Source of the DNA: UBA3839 sp902776985
GTDB taxonomy: Bacteria; Bacteroidota; Bacteroidia; Bacteroidales; Bacteroidaceae
DNA: 64,000 bases
Direction: 5' to 3'
Assembly (NCBI GenBank): GCA_902776985.1
Contig: CACYSD010000018.1
Location: 28,339 to 92,338 of the forward strand
The notes beneath the pieces were generated by a model that was not told the DNA's origin, did not search any database, and was given only the letters and a program-made list of their open reading frames with translations. Shown here piece by piece: positions 27,189 through 36,412 of the stretch (position 1 is its first letter; each line of letters starts with the position of its first letter). The position numbers and the translations under genes were made by a program.

Positions 27189-27909
27189 CATAGTGTTCTC
27201 CTGCCACATCGACGGACATGATTTCTCCAATCTGTCCGCACTCAGTCAGGTACAGCCCTACCGTCCCTTCAGCTCCTGTATCGTATCGTCAACAGCCAAC
27301 ATCACAAACGCCATGAAGCTGCAGTTATCGGAATTTGCCGCAACCGATGTGATTTATCTCAACCACCTCACACCGATTCCCATCCGCAACCTCTACTCCA
27401 CTCCACAGACGCTCGGCACCGACCGCCTGGCATCCGTAACAGGAGCTTACTACGAGGCTATGAATCGCAACAACGGTGAGCCGATCGACGTGCTGGTCAT
27501 CGATATGGGCACAGCCATCACCTACGACATCATCGATGCGGCAGGCAACTACCTCGGAGGAAACATCTCCCCAGGTGTGCTCATGCGCCTGAAGGCTCTA
27601 CACCACTTCACCGACAAACTTCCCTTAGTCGAACTCTCACCTGAAGACTTCACCAACACAGCTGATAGTTTCAGTTTTGGTGATACTACTCAATCAGCCA
27701 TCATCAACGGTGTTGTTCAAGGTGTAAAGTGCGAGATAAAGGGAGTTGTAGAGCAATTACTCTTAAAATATCCACGTCTTTTGATTTTTTTAACAGGTGG
27801 AGACTACATAAATTTTGACGAACAACTAAAAAAGCGTATTTTTGCAGATAAATTCCTTGTAGCAAAAGGATTGAACATAATTCTGCAATATAATGCACAG
27901 ATAAAATGA
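27082..27909 (+). CDS. coaX: Type III pantothenate kinase
   Basis: CoaX phosphorylates pantothenate, the first step from pantothenate to coenzyme A. The diagnostic acidic motif is at the very N-terminus (LLTIDIGNTATK), with GTDR at residues 112-115 and DMGTAITYD at 141-149. The N-terminal motif is essential, so the start at 27082 is well supported even though it lies 107 bases inside the helicase gene. The stop overlaps the next ATG as ATGA. Together with panB, this gives two separated coenzyme A genes in the window. Confidence 0.95.
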   Translation: MNLLTIDIGNTATKIAIFRNKATTAATTAQATATSDIVFSCHIDGHDFSNLSALSQVQPYRPFSSCIVSSTANITNAMKLQLSEFAATDVIYLNHLTPIPIRNLYSTPQTLGTDRLASVTGAYYEAMNRNNGEPIDVLVIDMGTAITYDIIDAAGNYLGGNISPGVLMRLKALHHFTDKLPLVELSPEDFTNTADSFSFGDTTQSAIINGVVQGVKCEIKGVVEQLLLKYPRLLIFLTGGDYINFDEQLKKRIFADKFLVAKGLNIILQYNAQIK

Positions 27910-29261
27910 GACAAATCAAGTATATTCTTTGTTTTTTCGTACTGAGTATAATTTACACACATACTAATGCCCAGAACGGCATTAACTCCCCATATTCACG
28001 CTACGGATTCGGCATGCAGTCAGACCAGTCAATGGGATTCAACAAAGGTATGGCTGGAGTAGCACAAGGTTTTCGCGACGGACAGATAATCAACATGTCA
28101 AACCCTGCGTCCTATTCCGCAGTTGACTCGCTCACAGCCCTCTTCGATTTCGGCTTTACGTTGCAGAATGCCAACTTGAAATTGGACAATCTCCAGAAGA
28201 ACCTGCACAACACCAGTTTTGACTACATAGCGTTCCATTTCAGAGGATTCAAGAACGTAGGATTCACCCTTGGGCTGCTGCCTTACAGCAACATTGACTA
28301 CAGTTTCGAATCCAATAGCGAGACTATTCCCGGCACCGAGTCAACATCCACTTCCTACACATTCTTCGGAAACGGAGGCATCCATCAGCTCGTATTCGGA
28401 ACTGGCGTGAGACCATTCCGTCCCCTCTCTTTAGGTGTGAACATAGGTTATCTCTTCGGCGACTACAACCACTACAGCCTTATGGCATTCGACGACAACA
28501 CCGTATTCCCGATGCTGCGCCGCTACAATGCCTATATCGGCACATATAAACTCGACGCTGGATTCCAGCTCACACTGCCCCTGAGCAAGAAACTCGAACT
28601 GACCGTGGGAGGAACCTACGGACTCGGACACGAAATCAAGAACCGCGCCATCCGTACCACCATGACTGTAGGAGCAGGCACTTACTCCGTTTCATCGTTG
28701 ATTTCATCAACATCGACCTCAGAGCTGACCGACAACTCAAGCGACACAATCCGCAACGCCTTCCAGCTTCCACATTCCTTCAGCGCAGGTTTTGCCCTTC
28801 GCTATGCCCAGAAATGGGAAATCGGTGCTGATTTCCAGTATGAGATGTGGAATAAATGCAAGTTTCCCAATCAGGCAGCCGATGGCACGTACACTACTCA
28901 GAAAGGCCTATTGAACAATAAATACCGTGTAGCACTCGGAGGAAGCTTCACCCCGAAACGCCTTAGCTACAAGCTCGGAGCATATTACTCACAGCCCTAC
29001 GCACAGGCAGACCTCTCAGGAACCGTAACCGACAAGCCTCAGGAATTCGGTATCACCGCAGGAGTGTCTATTCCTATCTACAACAAGAACATCTGGTACA
29101 ATAGTCCTCGCATCAACATCTCTGCAGGATGGACACACTCCAGCATACCATATCTTAATGCGCTTACAAACAATCAGAGCAAAATCACCGAGAACTACCT
29201 TCGCCTGAATATCGGTATCACCTTCAGCGAACGTTGGTTCTACAAATGGAAAGTACAATGA
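27906..29261 (+). CDS. Outer-membrane beta-barrel protein
   Basis: The protein has 451 residues. An N-terminal signal peptide ends at THTNAQ (about residue 23). The mature part begins NGINSPYSRYGFGMQ, with many alternating hydrophobic strands and a C-terminal aromatic strand ending in WFYKWKV. It looks like a Bacteroidota porin or transport-type barrel, distantly FadL-like. The ligand is unknown. It is coupled by a four-base overlap to coaX upstream and lptC downstream. Confidence 0.8.
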   Translation: MRQIKYILCFFVLSIIYTHTNAQNGINSPYSRYGFGMQSDQSMGFNKGMAGVAQGFRDGQIINMSNPASYSAVDSLTALFDFGFTLQNANLKLDNLQKNLHNTSFDYIAFHFRGFKNVGFTLGLLPYSNIDYSFESNSETIPGTESTSTSYTFFGNGGIHQLVFGTGVRPFRPLSLGVNIGYLFGDYNHYSLMAFDDNTVFPMLRRYNAYIGTYKLDAGFQLTLPLSKKLELTVGGTYGLGHEIKNRAIRTTMTVGAGTYSVSSLISSTSTSELTDNSSDTIRNAFQLPHSFSAGFALRYAQKWEIGADFQYEMWNKCKFPNQAADGTYTTQKGLLNNKYRVALGGSFTPKRLSYKLGAYYSQPYAQADLSGTVTDKPQEFGITAGVSIPIYNKNIWYNSPRINISAGWTHSSIPYLNALTNNQSKITENYLRLNIGITFSERWFYKWKVQ

Positions 29262-29875
29262 TACATTTGTCGAGATATTTTTCTGTAACATTTGCTCTAA
29301 CACTAATCTTTTCCGCATTCCTTTCGTGTAGCAACGACTCAAAAGACTACGCACCTGTGCTTGAGAACAGAGACTCGCTCCCAACACTCAAGTCCATCGG
29401 TGTGTCCACACTCATTTCCGACTCAGGAATCATACGCTACAAGATAATCAGCGAAGATTGGTTCATCTACGACAGAAAGACACCGTCCTACTGGGCTTTC
29501 GAGAAAGGACTCTTTATCGAGAAATTCGATGAGGAGCACCATGTTGAGGCCTTCATCTGCTGCGACACAGCATACTACTACGACCAGAAAAATCTGTGGG
29601 AACTGCGTTCCAGAGTGCTCGTCAAGAACCTCAAGGGCGAGACATTCCGCACCAGCCTACTCTACTGGAATCAGAACGAGCACAGGATCTATTCACCTGC
29701 ATACATGGAGATTAACGGCATAGATCAAGACCTGAAGGGCTACGATTTCTCATCAAACGAGCAGATGACCAACTATATCATCCACAGCTCGTCGGGAGCA
29801 TTCCCTATGAAGGACGACACTCCGCCCCACCCAGCCGACTCCATCATGGACAAAGATTATTTCAAAGATGCCTGA
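29258..29875 (+). CDS. lptC: LPS export periplasmic protein LptC
   Basis: LptC receives LPS from LptFG and passes it to LptA in the periplasm. The 205-residue protein has an N-terminal hydrophobic segment with a lipobox-like FLSC (cysteine about residue 24). The repeated beta-strand pattern fits the LptC jellyroll (SDSGIIRYKIISEDW, GLFIEKFDEEHHVEAFI, ENLWELRSRVLVKNLKGE-like). I choose the ATG at 29258 because it overlaps the upstream stop as ATGA. A TTG 24 bases earlier is less likely. Confidence 0.83.
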   Translation: MIHLSRYFSVTFALTLIFSAFLSCSNDSKDYAPVLENRDSLPTLKSIGVSTLISDSGIIRYKIISEDWFIYDRKTPSYWAFEKGLFIEKFDEEHHVEAFICCDTAYYYDQKNLWELRSRVLVKNLKGETFRTSLLYWNQNEHRIYSPAYMEINGIDQDLKGYDFSSNEQMTNYIIHSSSGAFPMKDDTPPHPADSIMDKDYFKDA

Positions 29876-30141
29876 GTCTTAAATCATAATTCTTGCTACG
29901 CAAGCGTGCTCTTTTTAATAAAAACATGCACCTGCAGTGCAATTTAACGAATTCAACGAATCCTTGTAATCCTAAGAATCCAGCGCTTCAGCGCGATGAT
30001 TAATTTTGAATAATTTTTTGAATTATTTTTATTATAATTTTGAGCGAAGCGACCAATGAATTTGTTTAAATCGTTCTATTGTTGCTTTAGCAAATTGTTC
30101 TTTATATAGGTATCTATTGATAACATAATTCACAATAATTA
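29876..30141. other. Gene-free region between lptC and the foldase gene
   Basis: No coding sequence is supported. It holds a small CTTGC-TAC-GCAAG hairpin followed by a T-run (about 29893-29918), which may terminate the lptC transcript. A GCGC-TTCA-GCGC hairpin (about 29981-29992) and AT-rich inverted stretches (about 30003-30038) follow. Confidence 0.4.
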
Positions 30142-30172
30142 TTTGTAATTTGAATAATTCTTTGTATCTTTG
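30142..30172 (+). promoter_or_regulatory. Promoter of the PpiD/SurA-type foldase
   Basis: TTTG (30142-30145), a 19-base spacer and TATCTTTG (30165-30172) followed by C. Transcription would start about 35 bases before the ATG. Confidence 0.7.
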
Positions 30173-30214
30173 CACGATTTTGGATAAAAAACAATAACAA
30201 AACATAATTAAACA

Positions 30215-32365
30215 ATGGCAGTATTACAAAAAATCAGAAACAAAGGCGTCTTGCTTGTTTCTATCATTGCCCTCGCACTCTTTCTCTTCGTAATTGGCGA
30301 CTTGCTTCGCGGAGGTGAAGTACTCTTCACTCAAGGCAAACAGAAAGCCGGTGAAGTTCAGGGCAATTCAATCAGCATCCAGGATTATCAGAAGTATCTT
30401 GGACAGTATCAATTCTACTTCGAGCAGAACAACCAGCGCAATCAGATGCCTGATGAGCAGCTCAACGACATTGCTTGGGGAAACTACGTACAGAACCAGA
30501 TCATCAAGCACGAATGCGAGGAACTCGGACTTGCAGTCAGCGATGACGAAATCCTCGAGTACCTGCGCACAGGTCAGCACCAGCTCCTTCAGATTCCTGC
30601 ATTCATGAATCCTGCAACCGGAGCCTATGACTTCAACACAGTTCAGGAAGCGCTTGAGAAGAGCAAGGAACTGAGCGACTACTACACTTTCGTTCAGGAA
30701 GAAATGCGCAGCGCACTCTTGAACTCCAAGTTCAGAACACTCCTCCAGAAGAGCTTCCTTTCCAACCCAGTTGAGGCACAGAAGGCATTCAACGACCGCA
30801 CAGAGGAAAGCACAATATCTCTGGTATCCATTCCTTTCTCTACAGTAGCTGACGCCGACGTAAAAGTTGAAGACAGCGACCTCAAGGCTAAGTACGAGGA
30901 ATACAAGAATCGTCTCGTTCAGCCAGTTGAGACCCGCGACATCAAGTACATCGACATCGCCATCATCGCCAGCGATGCTGACCGCGACGCACTACAGAAG
31001 GAAATGGAAGACCTCAGCATAGCCCTCAGCGAAGCAAACACTACAAAGGAAATCTCTGCTGTAGTTCGCAAGAGCAACACATCATCTGTTTACAGCGACG
31101 TGCTCAAGCTCAAGGACGCATTCCCAGTATTCGTTCAGAACCGTCTCGGAGGCGATTCTCTGTCTGTAGCAGTAGGCGCTACAATGCCAACTACTTTCGA
31201 CATCGTATCCAACAACTTCTATACATTCAAGGTTATTGAGAAAGCCACTCAGGTTGACTCAGTACTCTTCCGTGCAGTTCAGATTATCGGACGCGACGAC
31301 AAGGACGTAGCACGCAGAGCCGACAGCGTTGTCAACGCCATCAAGGACGGTGCAGACTTCAAGGAAGTAGCAAAGAAGTTCAACCAGCCAAGCGATTCAG
31401 CATGGATTGCTACTGCACAGTATCAGCACGGACAGCTCAATGCTGACAACACCACAATGATTAAGACACTCTACGGCATGTCAGCCGGAGAAGTGAAGAA
31501 AGTAAAGTACAGCAACGGAGCAACACTCGTTTATCAGGTACTTGAAACTCGCAACCCTGTTACTAAGTACAACGTCGCAGTAATCGAACGCGAACTCATC
31601 TACTCTTCAAAGACAGCAGAAGACGAGTACAACCGTCTGAACAAATTCCTTGCAACCAACAACACACTCGCTCTCATCGAGCAGAATGCAGCCAAGGAAG
31701 GCTATACACTCAACGAAGCAACCATCGAAAGCAGCATGCATCGCATCAACAACATCTCCAAGACAAACGAAGATGTACGCTGGATATTCGACACAGCTAA
31801 GAAGGGCGAAGTTTCTGCACAGCACCGTTGCGGTGAAAGCAACCACGAACACCTCCTCGTTGTAGCTCTCTCAGAAATCAATGAGCCTGGCTACGTAGCA
31901 TTCGAGAAAATCAAGGAACAGCTCCGTCCACTTGCACTCAACGACAAGAAGGCTGAGAAGCTTCTCGCTCAATGCAAGGGCATCACAACCATCGCAGCTG
32001 CAAGTAAGATCAAGGGCGCACTCGTTGACTCAACCATCGCTCACGTAACCTTCTCTGCAAACACATTCATCCCTTCATTCCCAGGTCAGAGCGAACCAGT
32101 AATCGGAGCTATTGCGTCACGCACAGCCAAGGGAGCATTTGCAGGAGCATTCAAGGGCAACAGCGGAGTTTACATGCTTCAGGTAACCGACAAGACAAAG
32201 AACGCAGAGAAGTTCGATGTCAAGTCAGAGCAGAACGTACTTTCAAACACCTACGCAAGCTACTCTCTCAACAGCCTGTTCAACAACTACACCGGAACTC
32301 TTAACATCCTCAGCGACCTCTACCGTCAGGCAAAGGTTGAGGACCTCCGTTACAAGTTCTATTAA
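30215..32365 (+). CDS. PpiD/SurA-type peptidyl-prolyl isomerase
   Basis: This is a periplasmic folding factor anchored in the inner membrane. The 716 residues have a short basic cytoplasmic end, one membrane helix (about 12-32), a SurA-like helical chaperone domain (about 40-230) and one or two parvulin-type modules (about 335-445 and a degenerate one after it), then a C-terminal helical part. Such proteins help outer-membrane and secreted proteins fold. The arrangement matches Bacteroidota PpiD-like proteins. It is monocistronic, with a clear promoter and terminator. Confidence 0.9.
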   Translation: MAVLQKIRNKGVLLVSIIALALFLFVIGDLLRGGEVLFTQGKQKAGEVQGNSISIQDYQKYLGQYQFYFEQNNQRNQMPDEQLNDIAWGNYVQNQIIKHECEELGLAVSDDEILEYLRTGQHQLLQIPAFMNPATGAYDFNTVQEALEKSKELSDYYTFVQEEMRSALLNSKFRTLLQKSFLSNPVEAQKAFNDRTEESTISLVSIPFSTVADADVKVEDSDLKAKYEEYKNRLVQPVETRDIKYIDIAIIASDADRDALQKEMEDLSIALSEANTTKEISAVVRKSNTSSVYSDVLKLKDAFPVFVQNRLGGDSLSVAVGATMPTTFDIVSNNFYTFKVIEKATQVDSVLFRAVQIIGRDDKDVARRADSVVNAIKDGADFKEVAKKFNQPSDSAWIATAQYQHGQLNADNTTMIKTLYGMSAGEVKKVKYSNGATLVYQVLETRNPVTKYNVAVIERELIYSSKTAEDEYNRLNKFLATNNTLALIEQNAAKEGYTLNEATIESSMHRINNISKTNEDVRWIFDTAKKGEVSAQHRCGESNHEHLLVVALSEINEPGYVAFEKIKEQLRPLALNDKKAEKLLAQCKGITTIAAASKIKGALVDSTIAHVTFSANTFIPSFPGQSEPVIGAIASRTAKGAFAGAFKGNSGVYMLQVTDKTKNAEKFDVKSEQNVLSNTYASYSLNSLFNNYTGTLNILSDLYRQAKVEDLRYKFY

Positions 32366-32393
32366 TCCGCACATACTTACAATTCAATACGAT

Positions 32394-32423
32394 AAGAGGA
32401 TGCCAATCGGCATCCTCTTTTTT
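32394..32423 (+). terminator. Terminator of the foldase gene
   Basis: An 11-base-pair perfect stem (32394-32404 with 32409-32419), a 4-base loop and a following T-run, 29 bases past the stop codon. Confidence 0.9.
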
Positions 32424-32468
32424 CGTTGTTTACTCAAGGCTTATTATAGTACGTCCATCGCACGAAAA

Positions 32469-33788
32469 TCAATAGAGGGTGTGGATTTCAGCACCTTGGT
32501 AGTAGTGGTTGAGGATTTGGTCGTAGGTGTAGCCGCGCTCACCCATGACTGCAGCGCCTATCTGGCACATTCCTACTCCATGTCCCCACCCTGCGCCGTG
32601 AAGGATGAACCGGGAAGGTATTTCACCATCGTATTCTTTATCAATGATGAAGGCTGACGAGAAGAGATGGGAATTGGAGAGAACTCGTCGGATTTCGAGT
32701 TCCTTGCCTATGGTCAGGGTTCGTTTGGTGCCTACGATACGGAGCAAGGAGAGTCTTCCTGACTTGCCTCGCTTGACTGGCACGAGATCGAGAATCAGAC
32801 CGAAGTCTGACTTGAGTTTCGACGAAATGAGAGCGGACAGTTCCTCCTGAGTATAGCTTACTGTCCAACGATAAAAGTCGGATGTCTCCTGGTCGTAGGA
32901 ATTCAGTATCTTGGACAGGATGTGCTTGCTCTTGGTGTTACAAAAAGCACGTGGTGAAGACTTTATCCATTTCTGAACATCTTTTTCCACGGTGAGGTCA
33001 TACTTGATGGGTGCCTCATTGTCGATATAGTCACAGATGGAGCGAAGATATTGCTTCTGCTTGTCCTCCCAGCAGGTATCGAACTCCTCGGTCACTCCTC
33101 CGCAGCATTTGGAGAAGCGTGCATCACAGATTTTGCCGCCGTAACGGAGCACTTGTCCATGTGTGCTTTCGACAGCCTTGGTGACAGCTGACGGACGCAG
33201 GTTGTTCACGCCCTGGTAGCGCTGGCAATGGTCGTCGGCACAGACATCGTAGAGGATATGGTCTTCGCGGTCGTACCAGCGGATGAGTTCGGTGTCGGTC
33301 TTCCGGAACGAGAAGAAGGAGTTGTTTTCCTTGCGCTGGATAAGACGTGTGCGTTTGTCTATCTGTGCCATAAGCCAGCTGCGTGAAATAACGGCTGACG
33401 CCTTGAGGAACTCAATTGGTGCTTCAGCGCTCATCTCTGAGGAAATGACGCTCTTGAGATACTCTTCGACAGGCAACACATTGATGGCACAAATAGCTCC
33501 TTCGAGAATGATAAGCTTGAGTGCTCCCCTGAATGTCTGCATCTGGGTGCGCTCCCAATGGAAATTAACGCCAATGGTGACGTTCTCGAGCGAGAATGTC
33601 GCTTCGGGGTCAGCAGACTTGAACGTGAGTTCCTGATAGAGATTGCCGTTCCAGCGGATTCCTCCCTCATCGTACTCAGCAGTTTGACGTTCGGTTACTT
33701 CTTCGCCCTTAGCCTCATAAACAGCATGAAGTGTGAAATTTATCTGCGGAGATGTAATTATTCCTACGCTAACTTCGGGTTCTTTCAT
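32469..33788 (-). CDS. SpoIID/LytB domain protein
   Basis: SpoIID and LytB proteins act on peptidoglycan as lytic transglycosylases or amidase enhancers. The 439 residues contain the domain entry segment VEEYLKSVISSEMSAEAP with AVISRSWLMAQ near 130-140. The strongly conserved C-terminal motif GWGHGVGMCQIGA starts at residue 400. No clear signal peptide is seen at the chosen start, which is odd for a wall enzyme. The host is not expected to sporulate, so a wall-remodelling role is inferred. It is the last of a three-gene leftward group. Confidence 0.88.
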   Translation of the reverse strand: MKEPEVSVGIITSPQINFTLHAVYEAKGEEVTERQTAEYDEGGIRWNGNLYQELTFKSADPEATFSLENVTIGVNFHWERTQMQTFRGALKLIILEGAICAINVLPVEEYLKSVISSEMSAEAPIEFLKASAVISRSWLMAQIDKRTRLIQRKENNSFFSFRKTDTELIRWYDREDHILYDVCADDHCQRYQGVNNLRPSAVTKAVESTHGQVLRYGGKICDARFSKCCGGVTEEFDTCWEDKQKQYLRSICDYIDNEAPIKYDLTVEKDVQKWIKSSPRAFCNTKSKHILSKILNSYDQETSDFYRWTVSYTQEELSALISSKLKSDFGLILDLVPVKRGKSGRLSLLRIVGTKRTLTIGKELEIRRVLSNSHLFSSAFIIDKEYDGEIPSRFILHGAGWGHGVGMCQIGAAVMGERGYTYDQILNHYYQGAEIHTLY

Positions 33789-33800
33789 TGTATATCACTT

Positions 33801-34775
33801 TTAGTTTTTCAGTTTCATTATAATTATTTCTAATTCCTCATCCGAAAGCCCGACTTCCTTGAGAACACCTTCTATCTGGGCTGTCGTAACATCACGGAAA
33901 TCTTTCTCACGAGGCAAAATCAAAAGTCCTCCCATGTCGATAGCTCCAGGGCTGACAAGAATCTGACTGTCTCCCTCGGCAAAATAGCAGTCGGGGCGGT
34001 GCTTGCTACGAGGTATAACCAGGCTGTTGATCCATCGCTGTCCGTCAACACCCACAAAAGCCCATGCCATAATGTTCATCATCGGTTCAGGCTCTCCTTC
34101 GTGCATAGGAAGGCTGTCATATAGTATGTTGAAAAGGGTTTCGCTGGCATCCACGCTACGTGTTATGATAGCGAACACGGGGCAGACATAGTTGCGTATA
34201 ACGAAGATTCCCTTCTCGTCGGTTATCGAAATGACTTGTTCCTTATATTTATTATAATATGTATGCCAATCTCGCTCAAGTGGTACAACCCCTCGGTTTC
34301 CTGCCTGGAAATGCATGTGATCTGGCGCTGACGCTCCGCACTTAGGCCCGTTGTAGAACACGAAGAATCCATCCATCTGACGAGCCAGCTCCATCATATC
34401 ACGATAATGGTCACGAATGGATTGAGGCTTGTGCTGGCAGAGCGGAATGGTAAAATGTTCGGGAAGAATCGGGAAAGGGTTTATCAGCAGCTGATACTTA
34501 TCAAGAACCGTAAAGCTTCCCTGCTCTGCGGGACGGTTGTCGGCACAGAGAAAACAGGGGCGTTCAGCCAGGCTCTTCTTGTCGATTGAAGCGTTGGTTG
34601 AGACGATACGGGCTGGATTGTGCTGCAGGGTCAGCGAGTCGGGAAAACCTTCCAGCTGTCTCACCACGACATTTGACAATGCCTCATAGTTCTTCCTCGC
34701 CAGCTCCCAGTTGTCAAGTTCTGACTTCAGAAACTCATTGAGGGAAGGAACTAATCCATATTCTTCTTTATTCAT
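33801..34775 (-). CDS. DUF4922 protein, HIT/GalT-like
   Basis: The 324-residue protein resembles DUF4922, related to Ap4A and GDP-hexose phosphorylases of the HIT/GalT superfamily. A nucleotidyl-transfer-type motif HMHFQ is at residues 153-157 (the GalT pattern His-x-His-x-Gln). A CFLC pair at 74-77 could bind metal. This suggests nucleotide-sugar or dinucleotide phosphorolysis, which is inference. It overlaps the upstream glycosyltransferase by eight bases, which supports a shared sugar-related pathway. Confidence 0.82.
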   Translation of the reverse strand: MNKEEYGLVPSLNEFLKSELDNWELARKNYEALSNVVVRQLEGFPDSLTLQHNPARIVSTNASIDKKSLAERPCFLCADNRPAEQGSFTVLDKYQLLINPFPILPEHFTIPLCQHKPQSIRDHYRDMMELARQMDGFFVFYNGPKCGASAPDHMHFQAGNRGVVPLERDWHTYYNKYKEQVISITDEKGIFVIRNYVCPVFAIITRSVDASETLFNILYDSLPMHEGEPEPMMNIMAWAFVGVDGQRWINSLVIPRSKHRPDCYFAEGDSQILVSPGAIDMGGLLILPREKDFRDVTTAQIEGVLKEVGLSDEELEIIIMKLKN

Positions 34776-36186
34776 TATTCATTCTTTTAATTATCTCGCA
34801 CGTGCGAAGCCAGTCCTTGTAGAGATTGTTGGCATTGACCTTATCCACAGAGAGAGCTGCATCGCTATTGCCTTCCCAACGACGACAGAGATAAAGCTCG
34901 TCGAAGATACGTCCAATGTTGTACATACGGCTCATGAGCAAACCGAGAGCATAGTCCTCACCATAGCTGGTATTGGGAACTCCGTATTTACGAAGTAGTG
35001 GAGTAAAGAATGCACGTGGCGCACCCAGTCCGTTTATTCTCAATGCATTATTGCGACCATTCTCAGCAGTCCATTCCTTGTGTGCAATGATTCCCGGCGG
35101 CAGTGTATTGAGTGAGAAGTCACACATGCGATAGGAGCCGATGACCATAGCACAATGTTCGTCGTAGAACTTGCCAACGATACGCTGAAGCACATCTGTG
35201 CCACTATAGAGGTCGTCGCTGTCGAGCTGAATGGCAAAGCGTCCGCACATAGAATGTTCAATTGCCATATTCCAGCAGCCACCGATACCGAGGTCATCAC
35301 GGTCAGGGGTAATAACAATGAGACGGCTGTCTTTGCCCTGCAGTTTCGCTAAGACCTCTGATGTGCCGTCGTTGCTATGGTTGTCAACCACTATGACATT
35401 GAATGCGAAATCGGCTTTCTGGTTAAGCGCGGAAAGCACAGCGTCCTCGATGGTGCGGACACGGTTGCGGACAGGTATAATGACCGAAGCCTCAAATTCA
35501 AACGACTCATCTCCAAAGTCAACATCGCTGACTTCATCGGGCGCGATGAAGGCGTTGATGGCCTTGAGATGGCGAGTACAAACGGCTTCGTATTCAATCT
35601 GAACCTCACGACGCGACGGATCCACATAGTCGAACTGCTTCTCACCGCTCTTACGGCTGTCGGTTTCCGCCACCTCGTAGAGGAATTCAGGGACGTGGCA
35701 CACAGCAGATTCAAAGCTGCGCATAAGCCAAAGGCGGAAATCATATATTGCGCTCCACTTCCAGTCGGCATCACCATTCTCAGAGAAATACTGAACAAGG
35801 CTGTCACGGCTGACAAGAACGAGTTGACCTATGTCGAAATCGTCTCTCACACTACCCTTCTGGCATGCGATGCGATGGGAAAGGATTCTTCCGTTTGCAT
35901 TGACGGTATAGCTATCGGAATAGAGGAATTTGGCACCGGTAGTATCTGCAACGGCGCTCATACGCTTCAAGCCCTTCCAGCAGACAGACACCGGGGCTGT
36001 ACCCATGCACAAAGCTATATAGGGAGCATTACCCTTCTGTGAAATACGGCGCAGCACTTCCGACTGACAAGGATTATCACCCTCACCTAAAACGATTACA
36101 CTCAAAACATTAGCCTCGGAAGCTATTACTACAGCAACGTCTTCGCCCCATGCATGAGGTATAAAACAATCGATTGATGGAAACAT
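34768..36186 (-). CDS. Family 2 glycosyltransferase, two-domain
   Basis: The C-terminal half (about 235-472) is a clear GT2 catalytic domain with ASVIIPVRNRVRTIEDAV and the metal-binding DSDD segment (QLDSDDLYSG). The N-terminal half (about 1-225) looks like a second, degenerate GT-A-like fold (FLYSDSYTVNANG) without an obvious DxD. The protein has 472 residues, has no membrane helices and is probably cytoplasmic. Donor and acceptor are unknown. It is the first gene of the group with DUF4922 and SpoIID, with a strong promoter upstream. Confidence 0.85.
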   Translation of the reverse strand: MFPSIDCFIPHAWGEDVAVVIASEANVLSVIVLGEGDNPCQSEVLRRISQKGNAPYIALCMGTAPVSVCWKGLKRMSAVADTTGAKFLYSDSYTVNANGRILSHRIACQKGSVRDDFDIGQLVLVSRDSLVQYFSENGDADWKWSAIYDFRLWLMRSFESAVCHVPEFLYEVAETDSRKSGEKQFDYVDPSRREVQIEYEAVCTRHLKAINAFIAPDEVSDVDFGDESFEFEASVIIPVRNRVRTIEDAVLSALNQKADFAFNVIVVDNHSNDGTSEVLAKLQGKDSRLIVITPDRDDLGIGGCWNMAIEHSMCGRFAIQLDSDDLYSGTDVLQRIVGKFYDEHCAMVIGSYRMCDFSLNTLPPGIIAHKEWTAENGRNNALRINGLGAPRAFFTPLLRKYGVPNTSYGEDYALGLLMSRMYNIGRIFDELYLCRRWEGNSDAALSVDKVNANNLYKDWLRTCEIIKRMNNE

Positions 36187-36219
36187 AAAAGTAGGTTAAC
36201 GATTATTAGTTATTTCATG

Positions 36220-36249
36220 CAAATGTACACAAAGATGGCGAGAATACAA
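36220..36249 (-). promoter_or_regulatory. Promoter of the GT2-DUF4922-SpoIID group
   Basis: Minus-strand TTG (36249-36247), a 19-base spacer and TACATTTG (36227-36220) followed by C. Confidence 0.7.
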
Positions 36250-36329
36250 TTATTCAGACAGGAAAAAGTGGAACTTTTGGAAAAAAATTGTATTTCGGTG
36301 TTGATGAAAAAATCTTTTTTATTCTTTTC

Positions 36330-36360
36330 TTGTGGCATTGAACAATGATTCGTAAATTTG
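36330..36360 (+). promoter_or_regulatory. Promoter of the DUF6057 gene
   Basis: TTG (36330-36332), a 20-base spacer and TAAATTTG (36353-36360) followed by C. It argues against a start codon at 36365, which would lie at or before the transcription start. Confidence 0.75.
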
Positions 36361-36412
36361 CAGGTTGTATGCAGCGAAAAAAATCATTGAAGTAATCAAA
36401 ACTAAATATCCC

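Noticed and set aside
36365..36412. TTG start of the DUF6057 gene
   Set aside because: It lies four bases after the -7 box, at or before the expected transcription start.
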